Below are positions 46,001-55,666 of a DNA stretch of 64,000 bases, in pieces; the first letter of the stretch is position 1, and every line of letters begins with the position of its first letter. The position numbers and the translations under genes were made by a program. Below the pieces are notes generated by a model. The model did not search any database and was not told the origin of the DNA. It saw only the letters and a program-made list of their open reading frames with translations. The DNA comes from Flabesymbios commensalis (lineage: Eukaryota; Annelida; Polychaeta; Terebellida; Flabelligeridae), in assembly GCA_964017125.1 (NCBI GenBank), contig OZ024908.1, positions 61,449,521-61,513,520 on the forward strand, written 5' to 3'.

Positions 46001-49000
46001 AGATCCAGAAGCTATACAATTTAGATTCTCAAATTAAATTACACACAATTCAGATGGCGACAATAATATTTGCATACAGTACAGACATTATATTTAAGTT
46101 TGCCTTTTTGGATTGATGTAGCGCCGTATTTAACTTGCAGACAACCATGTTTCTGCTTTATCCCGTGATATTGCACCTGGTAATTCCCGAACTTTTCCTG
46201 ATTGATATTTTAGAGAAAAGTTTTTATTTTTACACTCTCTGAATTAGTGTTTTAGTGGCTACTCTTTTGCTTTCAATTGTACTCCACATGCCCTACCTCA
46301 TGTGCACCTATCCCACACGCTATGTGCGCATGAAAAATTGAGCCAATGATGCATTGATGTTGAGCAAGCATCGTAGATGGTGGACTAGCATTAAACTAAC
46401 ATTGGGTCGAAGGTTTGTGTTTGATGGGGTAGCATTTATACGGAAAATGGTATAGACGTGATCCAAATCTGATAGATAATTTAAATACATACCTCTGTTG
46501 TTTTCCCAGTCTCTTGTAAAGACTTAAGTTCATATAGTTTGTCTGCTGGTTTAATCTGACCGCGACTTACTTCCTCCACAGCCTACAACATGGCAGGAAA
46601 ACAATGTTCAGAATTGATGTATGTTTATTGCTTCATATACACTACCGGTGGCACACATGTAGCTCAAAAATTATGTGGTCAACCTACATGCATATTGTTG
46701 AGAGAATACAAAATGATTTCAAAAAAAATCCTTGTATATATTTATTATTTCTTCAAGGACCAACTTCGCCATGAACATACAATAAGATAATGATATAAAT
46801 AATATCATAAATCCCAATGAAGCTAGAATATTTCACTTTTTAATTAGTGTAATGAAAACACCTTCAGTATGGTAGGTATATGCAGTTATTGTTGGACGGT
46901 TACTAACCTGCCAAAAACAGAAGTTAAGTCCCTGTTCATCCTGCTCCAGTAACGTCTCACGGTCAGGTCTGAACAACCATTTTCGTAAACAGATACATGT
47001 AGCAGTGGCTGTGCTATAGTTCTGAATGTAGAGGTTGTGGGGGAACTCTCCTCCTTGTAGTTTGCGTTCTATAAAATACAGTAAAGAGAAATAAAATCAG
47101 TAAATGCTGTGGATACTCCACAGTTCTAAGTCTAATTATACACGCAGTCTTAGAAGTTGTTGATGTTAAGGCTTCAGGACTAAAGTTCATTTGTTAGATT
47201 CACTTCTGTTTATACAATGTTATAATACCAGAATAAATGTCATCACTTTACTTGACTGAATCTATTATCCTTGTTTAGATGTTTGAATAAAAAAAATGTG
47301 TTTCACATCACAGTGACTAAAACTTGTTATATCAGTTGATTTTAAATTTCACTGACTGACTTTAATATGTAAGTCACAAAAGAGTGATACCTTTAGGTTG
47401 AATATTTAAAAATCACACCTAAAACTAACTGAAAGATTTTGTCTGAAAATATGCCAGTGAATGTTCACAGTCTCAGGTATAAGTGGCACAGTAAACACGA
47501 GATGGGGAACCAATGGCGGGTTGATGATGGGCTAGCGTCGCAGACGGTGAGCCAACATTTACCCGGCATTGGATGAACATCTCATGATTGCTGGTAGCTT
47601 GTTCATGTTAGCCAGTCCACTGGCAAATTATTGCAATTAAAACGGAAAGCTATCAGATTTTGTGAAATGTCGTAAATAGAAGTTGTGTTCTCTTCAACAT
47701 AAAGAAATAATATAACAAATTCGGGACAGTTCAATGAATTATTTTTCATAATACACTGTATGACAAAAGGGTAATTTTACAATACTCACCAAAATTATAT
47801 TCTTCTATTTCAAACAGCGCAAAATATTTGCTGACTTCTGAACTCAAACCTAACTTTTTCACCAAAGCCTGAATAGAAATAAAAACTAATTTGACTATGT
47901 GTACACGAGGTCATCTGGGGTCGTAATCTGAGGCCATCTTAGAAGTTACCGTGTGTACAAGAGGTCATCTGGGGTCGCGATATGAGGCCATCTTGAAAGT
48001 AAAGCTATGAACTAAGCTGCTAATTCGCTACATGGATTTATTGGTCAAGATGGACTTAACTATCAGTCAGCCTAACTTTTAGGATCGTCTAAGAACATGA
48101 CCCCTGCTAGTTTACAAAGCATTCAACCACATGCAAAAAATATACATTAACATAAATATTCATTACAATTTTAAAAATAAAATTTAGATGTATTTAGATG
48201 TACTTAAGACAAAATCATCTTAAGTGATTGCTCAATAAATTAATGACAACATTACAAAATAATAAAAGGTTGTAACAAATAAATAAGACCTGTTATCCAT
48301 ATACGTTTAGCATGTCTCAATGAAATATTTTTTATCCTATTGTAAGTGTTTATTAACATGCAAGGTGTATTATAATATTTATTTCAAGAGTTGTTAATTA
48401 TGTAGTTTACAAAATCTGATGTTTAAGTAGAAGAGTTAGAGTCAGAAAGTGGATATAATATGTACCTAGTGCCACACTTTTGTACCAATAACTAATGCAG
48501 GCCTAATTAGTAGTTTGACGTACTAATTATGTATACATACGACTGTTTTGCAGGAAACACTACTGCTTGAGTAGCATATTACTGGCTCAAAAAAATTATA
48601 TGTATACATTTTCTAGACGAAAATCAAATTTAAAATGCAAGTACCAGTTTAATGTTCATAACTCATTTTTGGAGGAAAAAAAGCTGACCTGATAAACTTG
48701 ATCTGTGTTGCTGTTCCTTTTGATTGTCACGGTTGTTATATTCCTATCCGGCAGTAATATTTTTAGCTCAACCTGTGTGGCACTTGAGTTTTCCTGAAAA
48801 AGTAGTCCATTAACACATTAAGGCACGTCGACAACGGGAATGGGCCTCAGCCTCCTAATCATCGTTCAAAAACGAAAATCATTTAAAAAACCTTCTTGTT
48901 CCATACAGTGAGCCGCTGGAATTTTTTTTCTGTGCTGACGAGTATTTCTTTTTAGTGGCTTTAGTAATTAAAAGGTTGATTATATGAAAATCAAAATGTC

Positions 49001-49503
49001 ACAAAAAAATTCTCCGTCGATTGTGATGGCTATCATGCAAAACTTTCGAGATAATGAGAAAAAAAAAATAGCGAAATTTGTCATGGATTATCATTGTGTG
49101 CGACCTTACATTCATATATTCATGGTCCAGCTATTTTGCATTGTTTTTCTTCAAATGAATGACTAATACATTTGTAAGAAATGGTAGATGAAAAGTGTAC
49201 AATATGAAGATTGGAATATATCAACAGTTCCCACTGTTCAATTGAGCTGGGAGGTTTATAGAACAGCTTTGTCTGATTGCATGAACATTATTATTACCCA
49301 TACAAGCAATGCATATTGAGGGACTGACTTTCTGATAACATGTATATCAAAATGGAAACATATTCAGTAGTTCTCCAGCTTGAATGCTCATATGAGTCCA
49401 TAGGCTGGGTAATATTATTCTATATTTCATACCATTTCATCCTCTGACGTAGCTAGGAATTCTTGCATCATATCACTTTCAGCAATTACCCTCACGGCAC
49501 AGG
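42943..49503 (-). CDS. SNX27: Sorting nexin 27, C-terminal half (eight exons; N-terminus not found)
   Basis: Eight minus-strand exons join in frame: 49503-49433, 48793-48689, 47868-47790, 47068-46908, 46582-46493, 45880-45731, 45196-45068 and 43002-42943. Together they give about 282 codons. They encode the end of the PX domain (CAVRVIAESDMMQEFL) and the whole FERM-like module: F1 (LPDRNITTVTIKRNSNTDQV, YFALFEIEEY), F2 (FPHNLYIQNYS, LRKWLF) and F3 (YGQVLFPHCGCDSRKGGHV, DEEGMSFNFEY, WVKIFT). In animals SNX27 works with retromer and SNX-BAR proteins on endosomes, returning PDZ-ligand cargo to the plasma membrane through its N-terminal PDZ domain. The FERM-like part binds NPxY-type tails and Ras. 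PDZ and most PX are absent up to 64000, so a long intron or a window-edge cut is inferred. SNX17 and SNX31 lack this FPHC.CDSR.KGHV agreement, which favours SNX27. Confidence 0.93.
43003..45067 (-). other. SNX27 intron holding a tandem array
   Basis: The 2.07-kb intron is bounded by GTAAGT at 45067-45062 and a TTGCAG acceptor at 43008-43003. More than half of it is the tandem array at 43638-44872. Confidence 0.85.
43638..44872. repeat. Intronic tandem array (AACATGACAGCAGGTGTTGACTT)
   Basis: Units of about 22-24 bp built on TTAACATGACAGCAGGTGTT alternate with a longer block, CAGTAATAATCACTTCATCA followed by GTGTCTGCATGTCAACG. The blocks form higher-order repeats of variable length. About 1.2 kb in all, with many unit variants (AGTAGGTG, AACAGGTG). 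Confidence 0.9.
45068..45196 (-). CDS. SNX27: SNX27 exon: FERM-like F3, second part
   Basis: 129 nt, phase 0 both ends. It encodes SQVLEFVWDAIEHFDYDEEG followed by MSFNFEYNREGRKSRWVKIF and TSY, matching the vertebrate block [20 protein letters not shown]. Donor TAC|GTAAGT is ideal; acceptor TTTCCGTGCAG. Confidence 0.95.
45493..45725. mobile_element. TTAA-type element abutting an SNX27 5' splice site
   Basis: Starts TTAACCCTTAAAGCGCTGAA; ends CACGCTGAAATTGTTAA. The hairpin at 45670-45702 pairs GTCTTTAGACGTCAGA with TCTGACGTCTAAAGAC. Body blocks TAAACCATAGAGAC, TTTAAATACCTATGTTA and GAGTCTACGGCC place it with 26665 and 38677. The right edge stands five bases from an SNX27 exon. Confidence 0.85.
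45731..45880 (-). CDS. SNX27: SNX27 exon: FERM-like F3, first part
   Basis: 150 nt, 50 codons, phase 0 both ends. It encodes YLRQVRQHEGYGQVLFPHCG and then CDSRKGGHVIAIVASDCFRL, matching the vertebrate [20 protein letters not shown] block. The donor is GAG|GTCAGTTAA, in which the bases from +6 belong to a mobile element's target site. Confidence 0.95.
46338..46434. mobile_element. Palindromic CCCAGC-type MITE in an SNX27 intron
   Basis: GAGCCAATGATGCATTGATG and AACTAACATTGGGTCGAAGG flank the centre AGCATCGTAGATGGT. The outer CAGCAAACAC end is lost at the left and altered at the right (TGTGTTTGATGGGG). Confidence 0.55.
46493..46582 (-). CDS. SNX27: SNX27 exon: FERM-like F2, second part
   Basis: 90 nt, phase 0 both ends. 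Encodes AVEEVSRGQIKPADKLYELK then SLQETGKTTE, matching AV(E/D)DV.KG.IK.E(D/E)KSYQL of vertebrate SNX27. Donor GTATGT; acceptor CATGTTGTAG is pyrimidine-poor. Confidence 0.92.
46908..47068 (-). CDS. SNX27: SNX27 exon: F1/F2 junction
   Basis: 161 nt, entering with two bases of a split codon (G|AA = Glu) and leaving in phase 0. Encodes RKLQGGEFPHNLYIQNYSTA, then TATCICLRKWLF and LNFCFWQ, matching EFPHKLYIQNYTSA and CLTIRKWLF. The length of 53 whole codons plus two bases fits the neighbours exactly. Confidence 0.95.
47491..47594. mobile_element. Palindromic MITE in an SNX27 intron
   Basis: AGTAAACACGAGATGGGGAA opens and ACATCTCATGATTGCTGG closes. The core is CTAGCGTCGCAGACGGTGAG. Arms pair imperfectly. 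Confidence 0.6.
47790..47868 (-). CDS. SNX27: SNX27 exon: FERM-like F1, second part
   Basis: 79 nt, 26 codons plus one base. Encodes ALVKKLGLSSEVSKYFALFE then IEEYNF, matching A(V/I)AAKVGMDSTTVNYFALFEV. Acceptor TTATTTCTATTCAG; donor GTGAGT. Confidence 0.94.
47920..48688. other. SNX27 intron sequence
   Basis: Two direct copies of a block around ACGAGGTCATCTGGGGTCG (about 47915 and 47963) are followed by a MITE remnant at 47996-48105 related to 42715-42850. From 48110 to 48688 the intron is plain AT-rich sequence. Confidence 0.6.
48689..48793 (-). CDS. SNX27: SNX27 exon: FERM-like F1, first part
   Basis: 105 nt, 35 codons, phase 0 both ends. Encodes ENSSATQVELKILLPDRNIT then TVTIKRNSNTDQVYQ, the ubiquitin-like Ras-association start of F1, matching [20 protein letters not shown] and STTDQVYQ. 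Acceptor GACTACTTTTTCAG; donor GTCAGC. Confidence 0.95.
49433..49503 (-). CDS. SNX27: SNX27 exon: end of PX domain and linker
   Basis: 71 nt, entering with two bases of a split codon. Encodes CAVRVIAESDMMQEFLATSE then DEM, matching [20 protein letters not shown] at the end of the PX domain. Acceptor GTTTGTGTGTTGACAG; donor ATG|GTATGA is weak at +4 to +6. Confidence 0.93.
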
Positions 49504-49565
49504 CTGTCAACACACAAACATACATAATATAAATCATGTGTAAATGAAGAATCAAGGTAGAGAAA

Positions 49566-49670
49566 AAACTAGGTTAGACCATTACCATAAAACAAAATGT
49601 GCGGTTTCAGGCAGGGATATGCCCTGAAAAATTGATCCATCAAATTTAAAAGGACCGAATTGCAGCCATC
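49566..49670 (+). repeat. Dispersed repeat related to 23.8 kb and to the 57.7-kb satellite
   Basis: GACCATTACCATAAAACAAA, then ATGTGCGGTTTCAG, then GATATGCCCTGAAAAATTGA repeat the order seen at 23.8 kb and, inverted, in the satellite. Confidence 0.55.
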
Positions 49671-50062
49671 ATTGACGTTGATCAATTCCTTGAAAGTTGG
49701 GAAAAGGCAGGGATTTTGAAAGTTTGCTCAGTCCTCGATTTTTGTAAAAACATAAACAAAGCTGGAAAAGACAGCGAATTTTATTGCAGCCTGTAATGTT
49801 TAGTAATTGCTGTTGACAGCAACACAAACGTCACTGGTCGCCAGCAATAACTGAAGGCATTTTTAGTCAGTGTTACACCCAGGACAAAGAAATGTTTTTT
49901 CCTCCAATCTCAATTTTGTATAGTTTTCATGTCGGCGTATTTTTCGACAAACCACGTTGCAAATAAAATAGCCCATGTCACTGATGTGATATAGACCTTG
50001 GCAGACAAACGGTGGCTGGTCCAATTTGGCTCGAAATCTGGCAACAAGCCAACGGCAGCCGT

Positions 50063-50150
50063 CCCAGCAAACACGAGACATTGATCCAGTGTTGGGTTAA
50101 AGGTGGCCCAACATCAACCCAACATTGGATCAATGTTTCATATTTGCTGG
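50063..50150. mobile_element. Palindromic CCCAGCAAACAC MITE
   Basis: Starts CCCAGCAAACACGAGACATT; ends AATGTTTCATATTTGCTGG. Inner arms CCAGTGTTGGGTT and AACCCAACATTGG pair around AAAGGTGGCCCAACATC. Shorter (88 bp) than its relatives because the CGTCGCAGACG centre is missing. Confidence 0.82.
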
Positions 50151-51140
50151 TGTAGCAGCCATTGGTCACGTGCTGTTAATGGCTGGTCCATGCGTGGACT
50201 TTCTAAAACGTAGGCCTAAGACAGCCATAAACGTTGTACATAGCAGATGCTTTCGGATTCTATTGACGACTAATTTCTTGCTTTAATGAAATTGAAAGGT
50301 TAGAATGTTTTAGTTTTAAAAATGTTTATGAATGACACCATACATGACACTGACAGTACTAAAGTAGGCTTTTATATGTATGAATCTTTCTGAAAAACCA
50401 ACCATGGGTCAGCCATAATGGCCACATTTATAGGCCTATTGCGCATCAATGAAAATGGGTCACAGTTTTCGAACTCGGCTGTAGTTCTCTTCAAATCGGC
50501 ACTTGGGCTCAAATAAAACATAGACGGTCTGGTGTACATAAAAGTAATTGTGACTAAGACAGCTTCGCCATCTGGTCCTAAAAAAATAGGCTAAGGGCAT
50601 TAGGTCACTCATCCTCAAACCTATATTTTCCCAATATGGATCTGTACATAACATATGAAGAGTAACTCAAACAGTTCAAAATCCTTAGTGCGAATTTTTG
50701 TGCAGATAGATCGACAGGCAAGTGTGCGCAGGTTGTCATTGTGTTTTTATTGCGTTAAATCAGCGGCTTTGTACGCATCATAATTTATGCAGACTCTCTA
50801 TAGACATGGTGCCTGGCTTCATCATAACAATGATAACTCAATCAAGATGTCATTGTTGTCCCCAAAACACTTTTCTTCATTCCAGAGCGTGGGACAATCT
50901 GACAAACACAAACACGACCTGAAATAGGCAAACGTTGTATCAATTAAGGACCAACGTCTGATGGGGTTTCCCACAATTACATGTACGGGTGGTTTAAAAA
51001 TAATGTGTTTGTGCGAGGTATAAATGTGCAAAAGTCAACCTAAAGAAGTAAGAAAAACAAAACAGTAAACCTTCAAATATTATGCTCAATTTATCCTACA
51101 ATTTCCATTGTCATTTGATCCACATAACAAGATCACACTG
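50151..51140. other. Stretch with no recognised exon
   Basis: I searched both strands for the missing PX and PDZ exons of SNX27 and found none. The frame at 50460-50654 (minus) has no family resemblance. Confidence 0.35.
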
Positions 51141-51230
51141 ACTGTGAAACCAGTATAAAATGGACGGTAGAAGGGGAACACTTAATCTCCAGAAGCCCAT
51201 TCTGCCAGGGGCTCGTGTAATTGCAATTAG

Positions 51231-51590
51231 GCTATGCATCGTCTGTACAGACTACACAACTCTGGGAATGTCTTCTATGCCCTGCCTGCCTGCGGACCGT
51301 GGCAAATCGTCAGCGTGTACGGCGAATGTAGCGTTGACGTCTGCAAGATGTCTTCGGGTGATAACCCTCTCAGTACCGGCGGATGTATCAACTGCGAATC
51401 ACCAGTGTGTTCGTCTCCGCTACATTTATATTATAATGAGCCAACAACGCTTGTGGACGGTATCGCTGCCCGCATATCAATTAGAAAAAACCCCATGAAA
51501 ATCAATAAGCTACAACATATTTGTTGGAAGAATTACTATATCGAATTAACGACTGCAACAACAGCACGCACACAGTTAGTTCTCCACTGA
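51231..51590 (+). CDS. Possible cysteine-rich exon or orphan frame
   Basis: The frame from 51234 has 118 codons. Residues 15-65 are cysteine-rich, with FYALPACGPWQIVSVYGECS and GGCINCESPVCSS giving eight cysteines. The DNA here is GC-richer than its surroundings and an AG lies immediately before 51231, so an exon of a secreted protein is conceivable. Against this, the acceptor has a poor pyrimidine tract, no signal peptide is seen, the second half becomes low-quality sequence, and an overlapping frame (51160-51498) is also open. I do not recognise the family. Confidence 0.2.
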   Translation, partial: AMHRLYRLHNSGNVFYALPACGPWQIVSVYGECSVDVCKMSSGDNPLSTGGCINCESPVCSSPLHLYYNEPTTLVDGIAARISIRKNPMKINKLQHICWKNYYIELTTATTARTQLVLH

Positions 51591-51756
51591 CAGCGGATTT
51601 GCTGAAGCAACGGGAAATACAGAACATTCCGTCGACAGTATACATGTTAATGAATCGTCCCATTTAAATTATCAATCAGACGTTCCAAACGATTTCACAA
51701 TTGCGACATGATTGATACATAATATATTTGTTTATTTGTTACAAAGAAAGGTCTTA

Positions 51757-52232
51757 CCCAACAAAAACGACACATTGGTCATCGATCCACAGGTGGTTGA
51801 AACGTTGCGCCACCGTAGAATTTTCACCCACTTGAAGTTGTGTCTCGCTACCGCGACCCACAACTTAAAGTGGGTGAAAATTCTACGCTGGCCCAGCAGT
51901 GTCTCGTTACCGGGACCCACAACTTCAAGTGGTTGAAAATTCTACGCTGGCCCAGCAGTGTCTCGCCACCGGGACCCACAACTTCAAGTGGGTGAAAATT
52001 CTACGCTGGCCCAGCAGTGTCTCGCCACCGGGACCCACAACTTCAAGTGGTTGAAAATTCTACGCTGGCCCAGCAGTGTCTCGCCACCGGGACCCACAAC
52101 TTCAAGTGGGTGAAAATTCTACGCTGGCCCAGCAGTGTCTCGCCACCGGGACCCACAACTTCAAGTGGGTAAAAATTCTACGCTGGCCTAGCATTAAGTC
52201 AGCAGTGCGTCAACGTCTCATGTTTTCTGTGT
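51757..52232. mobile_element. Chimeric palindromic MITE with expanded hairpin array
   Basis: The outer arms, CCCAACAAAAACGACACATT at the left and CAACGTCTCATGTTTTCTGT at the right, are those of a CCCAGC-type element. Its centre has been replaced by a hairpin of the TTAA-type family (TTTTCACCCACTTGAAGTTG, 51821-51881), which has then been amplified. Confidence 0.7.
51841..52194 (+). repeat. 59-bp tandem repeat, six units
   Basis: TGTCTCG starts units at 51841, 51900, 51959, 52018, 52077 and 52136. Each unit holds ACCCACAACTTCAAGTGG, GAAAATTCTACGCTGG and CCCAGCAG, that is, one hairpin arm joined to the MITE core. Units differ at only a few bases, such as GTGGTTG against GTGGGTG, with those two variants partly alternating. 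Confidence 0.93.
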
Positions 52233-52780
52233 CCTTGATGTAGAGCGGATGGAGCCAGGTTTACTGGTAATTGAGGATTCAGTCCACAGCAGTGGGATAC
52301 GAGTCAGGGGACACCACAAAACGTCCCGACAGATTAATGAATCCTTCATGAAAGGGTGTATAATACGCATTCCACTGAACCTCCAAATCAAACTGATCCA
52401 AGCTCAATAGCTCAGCAGTATCATCTAAAACTGCTTTCCAGTTATATTTATGTACATTGATCAGCTATTGTAAAACTAATCCTTTTTTGGAAATACTTGT
52501 ATTAGATTCAGTTTGTGTACAAGTATTTCTGGTACTAGTTATCAAAGTTTGCAGTCCTACTCTCCTATCGCAAGTCAACCAAAGGTTCCAAAAAGCTATA
52601 TATGGACAAAATTATTTATAATCATGATAATTGAATTTTTGTATCACATTTGATACCCAATTATTAAAGAAAACCAAAGACTGGTAGAGGGGAGATATCA
52701 CGAAAGTCATACATACTTCTACGTTACCAAGATTCTATAGATTATGAAAACAAGACCGCGCAAATTCAGGCGTTCGTAGC
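52233..52780. other. Stretch with no recognised gene
   Basis: No conserved frame. A short inverted pair (GTACAAGTATTTC and GGAAATACTTGTA at about 52489-52529) is present. Confidence 0.35.
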
Positions 52781-53700
52781 TGTCACGTAAAAAAATAACT
52801 TTTTTGCATTTAGAAGATTCAACATAGCTTATTTCACTGCAAATCGTAGTATGGATTGTAAATTTATGCGCATGTATACCTAAGGTAAGTTATCACACTT
52901 ACAAGCCATTTTGGTTCCTGTGACCTTCAAATTAGGTCAAGATCACTGAATGTCGAACTTGACCTTCAAATTAGTGTCATGTACATGAGTTGAAAAATAA
53001 AGGATCTAAGTCAAGGGGTTATGAAGTTATCGCGCTTACAAGCCATTTTGGTTTCCGTGACTTAGTGACCTTGATATTAGGTCAAGGTCACTGAATGTCG
53101 AACTTGGCCTTCAAATTACGGTCCTCCAAAGTAATGAAGGCTCTAAGTCAAGGCGTTATGAAGTTATCGCGCTTACAAGCCATTTTTGTTTCCGTGATCT
53201 GTTGACCTTGAAATTAGGTCAAGATCACCAAATGTCAAAATCAACTTTCAGATTAGTATCATGCATATATATGAAGTAACAGATTAAAGGCTCTATGTCA
53301 ATGCTTTATAAAGTTATCACACTTACAAACCATGTTGGTTCCTGTGACCTAGAAATTAGGTCAAGGTCTTGTCGATCTTGACCTTCAAATTATTGTCATG
53401 TACATGATGTACATGAAGGTTCTAAGTCAATGCGTTATAAAGTTATCGCGCTTACAAGCCATTTTGGTTTTCATGCCCCGGTGACCTTGAAATTAGGTCA
53501 AGGTCACTCAATGTCGAGCTTGACCTCAGATTATGGTCATACACATGAGGTAAAAAAAATGATGGTCCAAAGTCAAGGCGTTATGAAGTTATCGCGCTTA
53601 CATGCTTACATGCATCTGCACGGCCCGCCCGACCGCTTCTGGTGATCACTATACCCCACAGCCTTAATGGCTGAGCGTAAAAAAATTAATTAAACCCTAA
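52781..53700. repeat. Tandem array of about 137 bp rich in AGGTCA half-sites
   Basis: The phrase AAGTTATCGCGCTTACAAGC recurs (with changes) near 52887, 53025, 53162, 53310, 53442 and 53587. Each unit includes ACCTTGAAATTAGGTCAAGG followed by TCACTGAATGTCGA. The last unit ends in GC-rich sequence (CACGGCCCGCCCGACCGC) and ACAGCCTTAATGGCTGAGCG. The AGGTCA/TGACCT words match nuclear-receptor half-sites, but this is common in such repeats and does not prove binding. Confidence 0.85.
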
Positions 53701-53858
53701 ATTGCATGGATGGTAATTATAAAATGTGTAGGACCATGTGTGGTTTATAAACAATTGTTTTTATAGACATAATGCATAGTAAGATCTGCTACTCCGTGAT
53801 AATCAGCAGACCTTTCTTTGTCACAGATTATCCTCCCGCATAGTGTTCTATACGATTA

Positions 53859-54068
53859 TTAACCCTTACATCGCTAAGCACGACTAAAAAAATTAATCTG
53901 TTTTATCAGCCGTTTAAATCGCAATTATTGGGAACGAAATGTGTGTTTTAAACATATAGGCTAGCAGATGTTTGGTCGCAATGTTAAACAAATATGAGTA
54001 ATTTTCATGCAAATTAAAAATTTTAAAATTAAAATTTAAATTGTGCAACGTAGCGATCTAAAGGTTAA
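53859..54068. mobile_element. TTAA-flanked element
   Basis: Starts TTAACCCTTACATCGCTAAG; ends CGTAGCGATCTAAAGGTTAA, giving inverted AACCNTT..ATCGCT-type ends with TTAA at both edges. No strong hairpin remains. Confidence 0.7.
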
Positions 54069-54310
54069 CCCTTGTCCTACTGAATTATGTGTCTCTATAT
54101 CTCATTCTTTTGAAGCTGGAATGGCTAATCAATATACAGCTTGACAAATGACGAGAAAAAATTCTACTTCTAAAAGTAGACATCTCTAAAACTGAATTAT
54201 GTTTGATAAATAGAGCATCTACTACAACCCATTTTATCAATTTCATTAGCATGTTCTGGGTTTGAGACTTGCTTGAAAACGTATATATATACGGGCCTAA
54301 CATTACAAGG
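54065..54310. mobile_element. TTAA-type element, degenerate right end
   Basis: It shares the TTAA at 54065-54068 with the preceding element and starts TTAACCCTTGTCCTACTGAA, the CAGCAGGACAAGGG terminus inverted. Its hairpin (TTTGAAGCTGGAATGGC with TACAGCTTGACAAATGACG) is decayed. Confidence 0.55.
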
Positions 54311-54416
54311 TTTAGATTAGCTCCACAGAATTTGTTCACTCAGACGAAAACGTTTTAGTATAGTGATATTTTATAGCTGGGATCCAGACAGGGCGAGGGG
54401 GGGGAGGGTAGTTCTA

Positions 54417-54526
54417 CCCAGCAAACACAAACCATTTACAGTATAACATTGTACGACGTCGGCCCAGCGTCTTCAACGTTGGTCCAATATTGTAGAAATG
54501 TTATACAAATGTTTTGTGTTCACTGA
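54417..54526. mobile_element. Palindromic MITE, CAAAACAT subfamily
   Basis: Starts CCCAGCAAACACAAACCATT; ends AATGTTTTGTGTTCACTGAG. Inner arms CGGCCCAGCGTC and AACGTTGGTCC. TA stands on each side. Confidence 0.85.
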
Positions 54527-54962
54527 GTAAGCCTGCACATCATGGGATAATACCGACACGCTAGGTGTTGGATGTGCTGAATAACGAGCCAGACGACCAT
54601 GTTTCACATGTATTATTACATGTATAAATGACGATGATATTTGGATGAGGTATCTCACGAGGATTACGATGCACACTTGCAATTGTATTATATTATTCAG
54701 CTTGTAAAAACACACTCATCAGAGAGCAGTATGCTCTACCCTGAAATATTCAAAGATCTTGATTTATAACAACACGAGCAGAATATGAACCATGTATCGA
54801 GTGTCAGAACTGTGTTGTGTTTTGTAAAAGAAAATCACACGTCGTGTGCAGCATATTGTATTGCATGGCTTGGTCAAGTCTAAAATGCCAATTTAAAGAT
54901 TCAATCACACAAAACAGTGTTTATGTACATATATACCATATAGGCCTATACAGTAATTGCAT

Positions 54963-55062
54963 CCCTGCAAACATGAAACATTGAAACAATGTTGGTCCAT
55001 CGTCTGCGATGTTGGCCCAATATTAAATGATATGAGTTTAATATCTTGTCTTGTGTGCTGGG
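54963..55062. mobile_element. Palindromic CCCTGCAAACATG MITE
   Basis: Starts CCCTGCAAACATGAAACATT; ends TTGTCTTGTGTGCTGGG. Centre GGTCCATCGTCTGCGATG. Confidence 0.75.
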
Positions 55063-55114
55063 TTTATGATAGTGGTCAACGAGTAGAACTCTGCTCCTGG
55101 TGACACGTTACCTC

Positions 55115-55170
55115 TGTCATGTATCTCTCTAACTTTTAATACGTATTAAAAATTAGAGAGATACATGACA
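55115..55170. repeat. 56-bp spacerless palindrome
   Basis: Two 28-bp arms meet without a loop at TAC|GTA, with one mismatch: TGTCATGTATCTCTCTAA begins it and TTAGAGAGATACATGACA ends it. Confidence 0.9.
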
Positions 55171-55666
55171 AATGTTAGACCGTGTATATATATAACATCA
55201 GTAGACATACTATAGCTTAGTTTAAAAACAATTACTTTGCAGTGTCTCCATCCATTCCTTTTTATTATTCATATATAAATGTACCGTTACATCCATTTCG
55301 ACGTCTCACATTTCAAATATGCTAAAAATTTAAATGCCGTGTGCGCTGCGGCAGTTAAAACAAGAACTAAATCAACTTAATGTCGGCCCAATGTCGGACA
55401 AATGTATCAAACGCTGGTACAGCATTGAAGTGGTGCGGTGTAATTCCCACAATCGCCAGAAACGGAAGACACGCAAACGCCATCACAGCAGCTGACAGCT
55501 GATGTTAGACGCTACTAAACATTCTAGGAACACGAGATGTTCGTAATAATATGCCTAATGTCGGACTAACGTATGGGTCCCTCCAGCGTGACAACATCTA
55601 GCCGCTGAATAACATGACATGCATGCCCTGTGTGAACCTCGAACCAATAACTTGAACCGGTGATGA

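Noticed and set aside
50460-50654. Minus-strand open frame as a possible missing PX exon of SNX27
   Set aside because: It lacks the basic phosphoinositide-binding and FPRLPGKWPF-type motifs, and no splice sites frame it.
51841-52194. CRISPR-like look of a regularly spaced repeat
   Set aside because: The 59-bp units are directly adjacent with no unique spacers, the genome is animal, and the unit is derived from a MITE.
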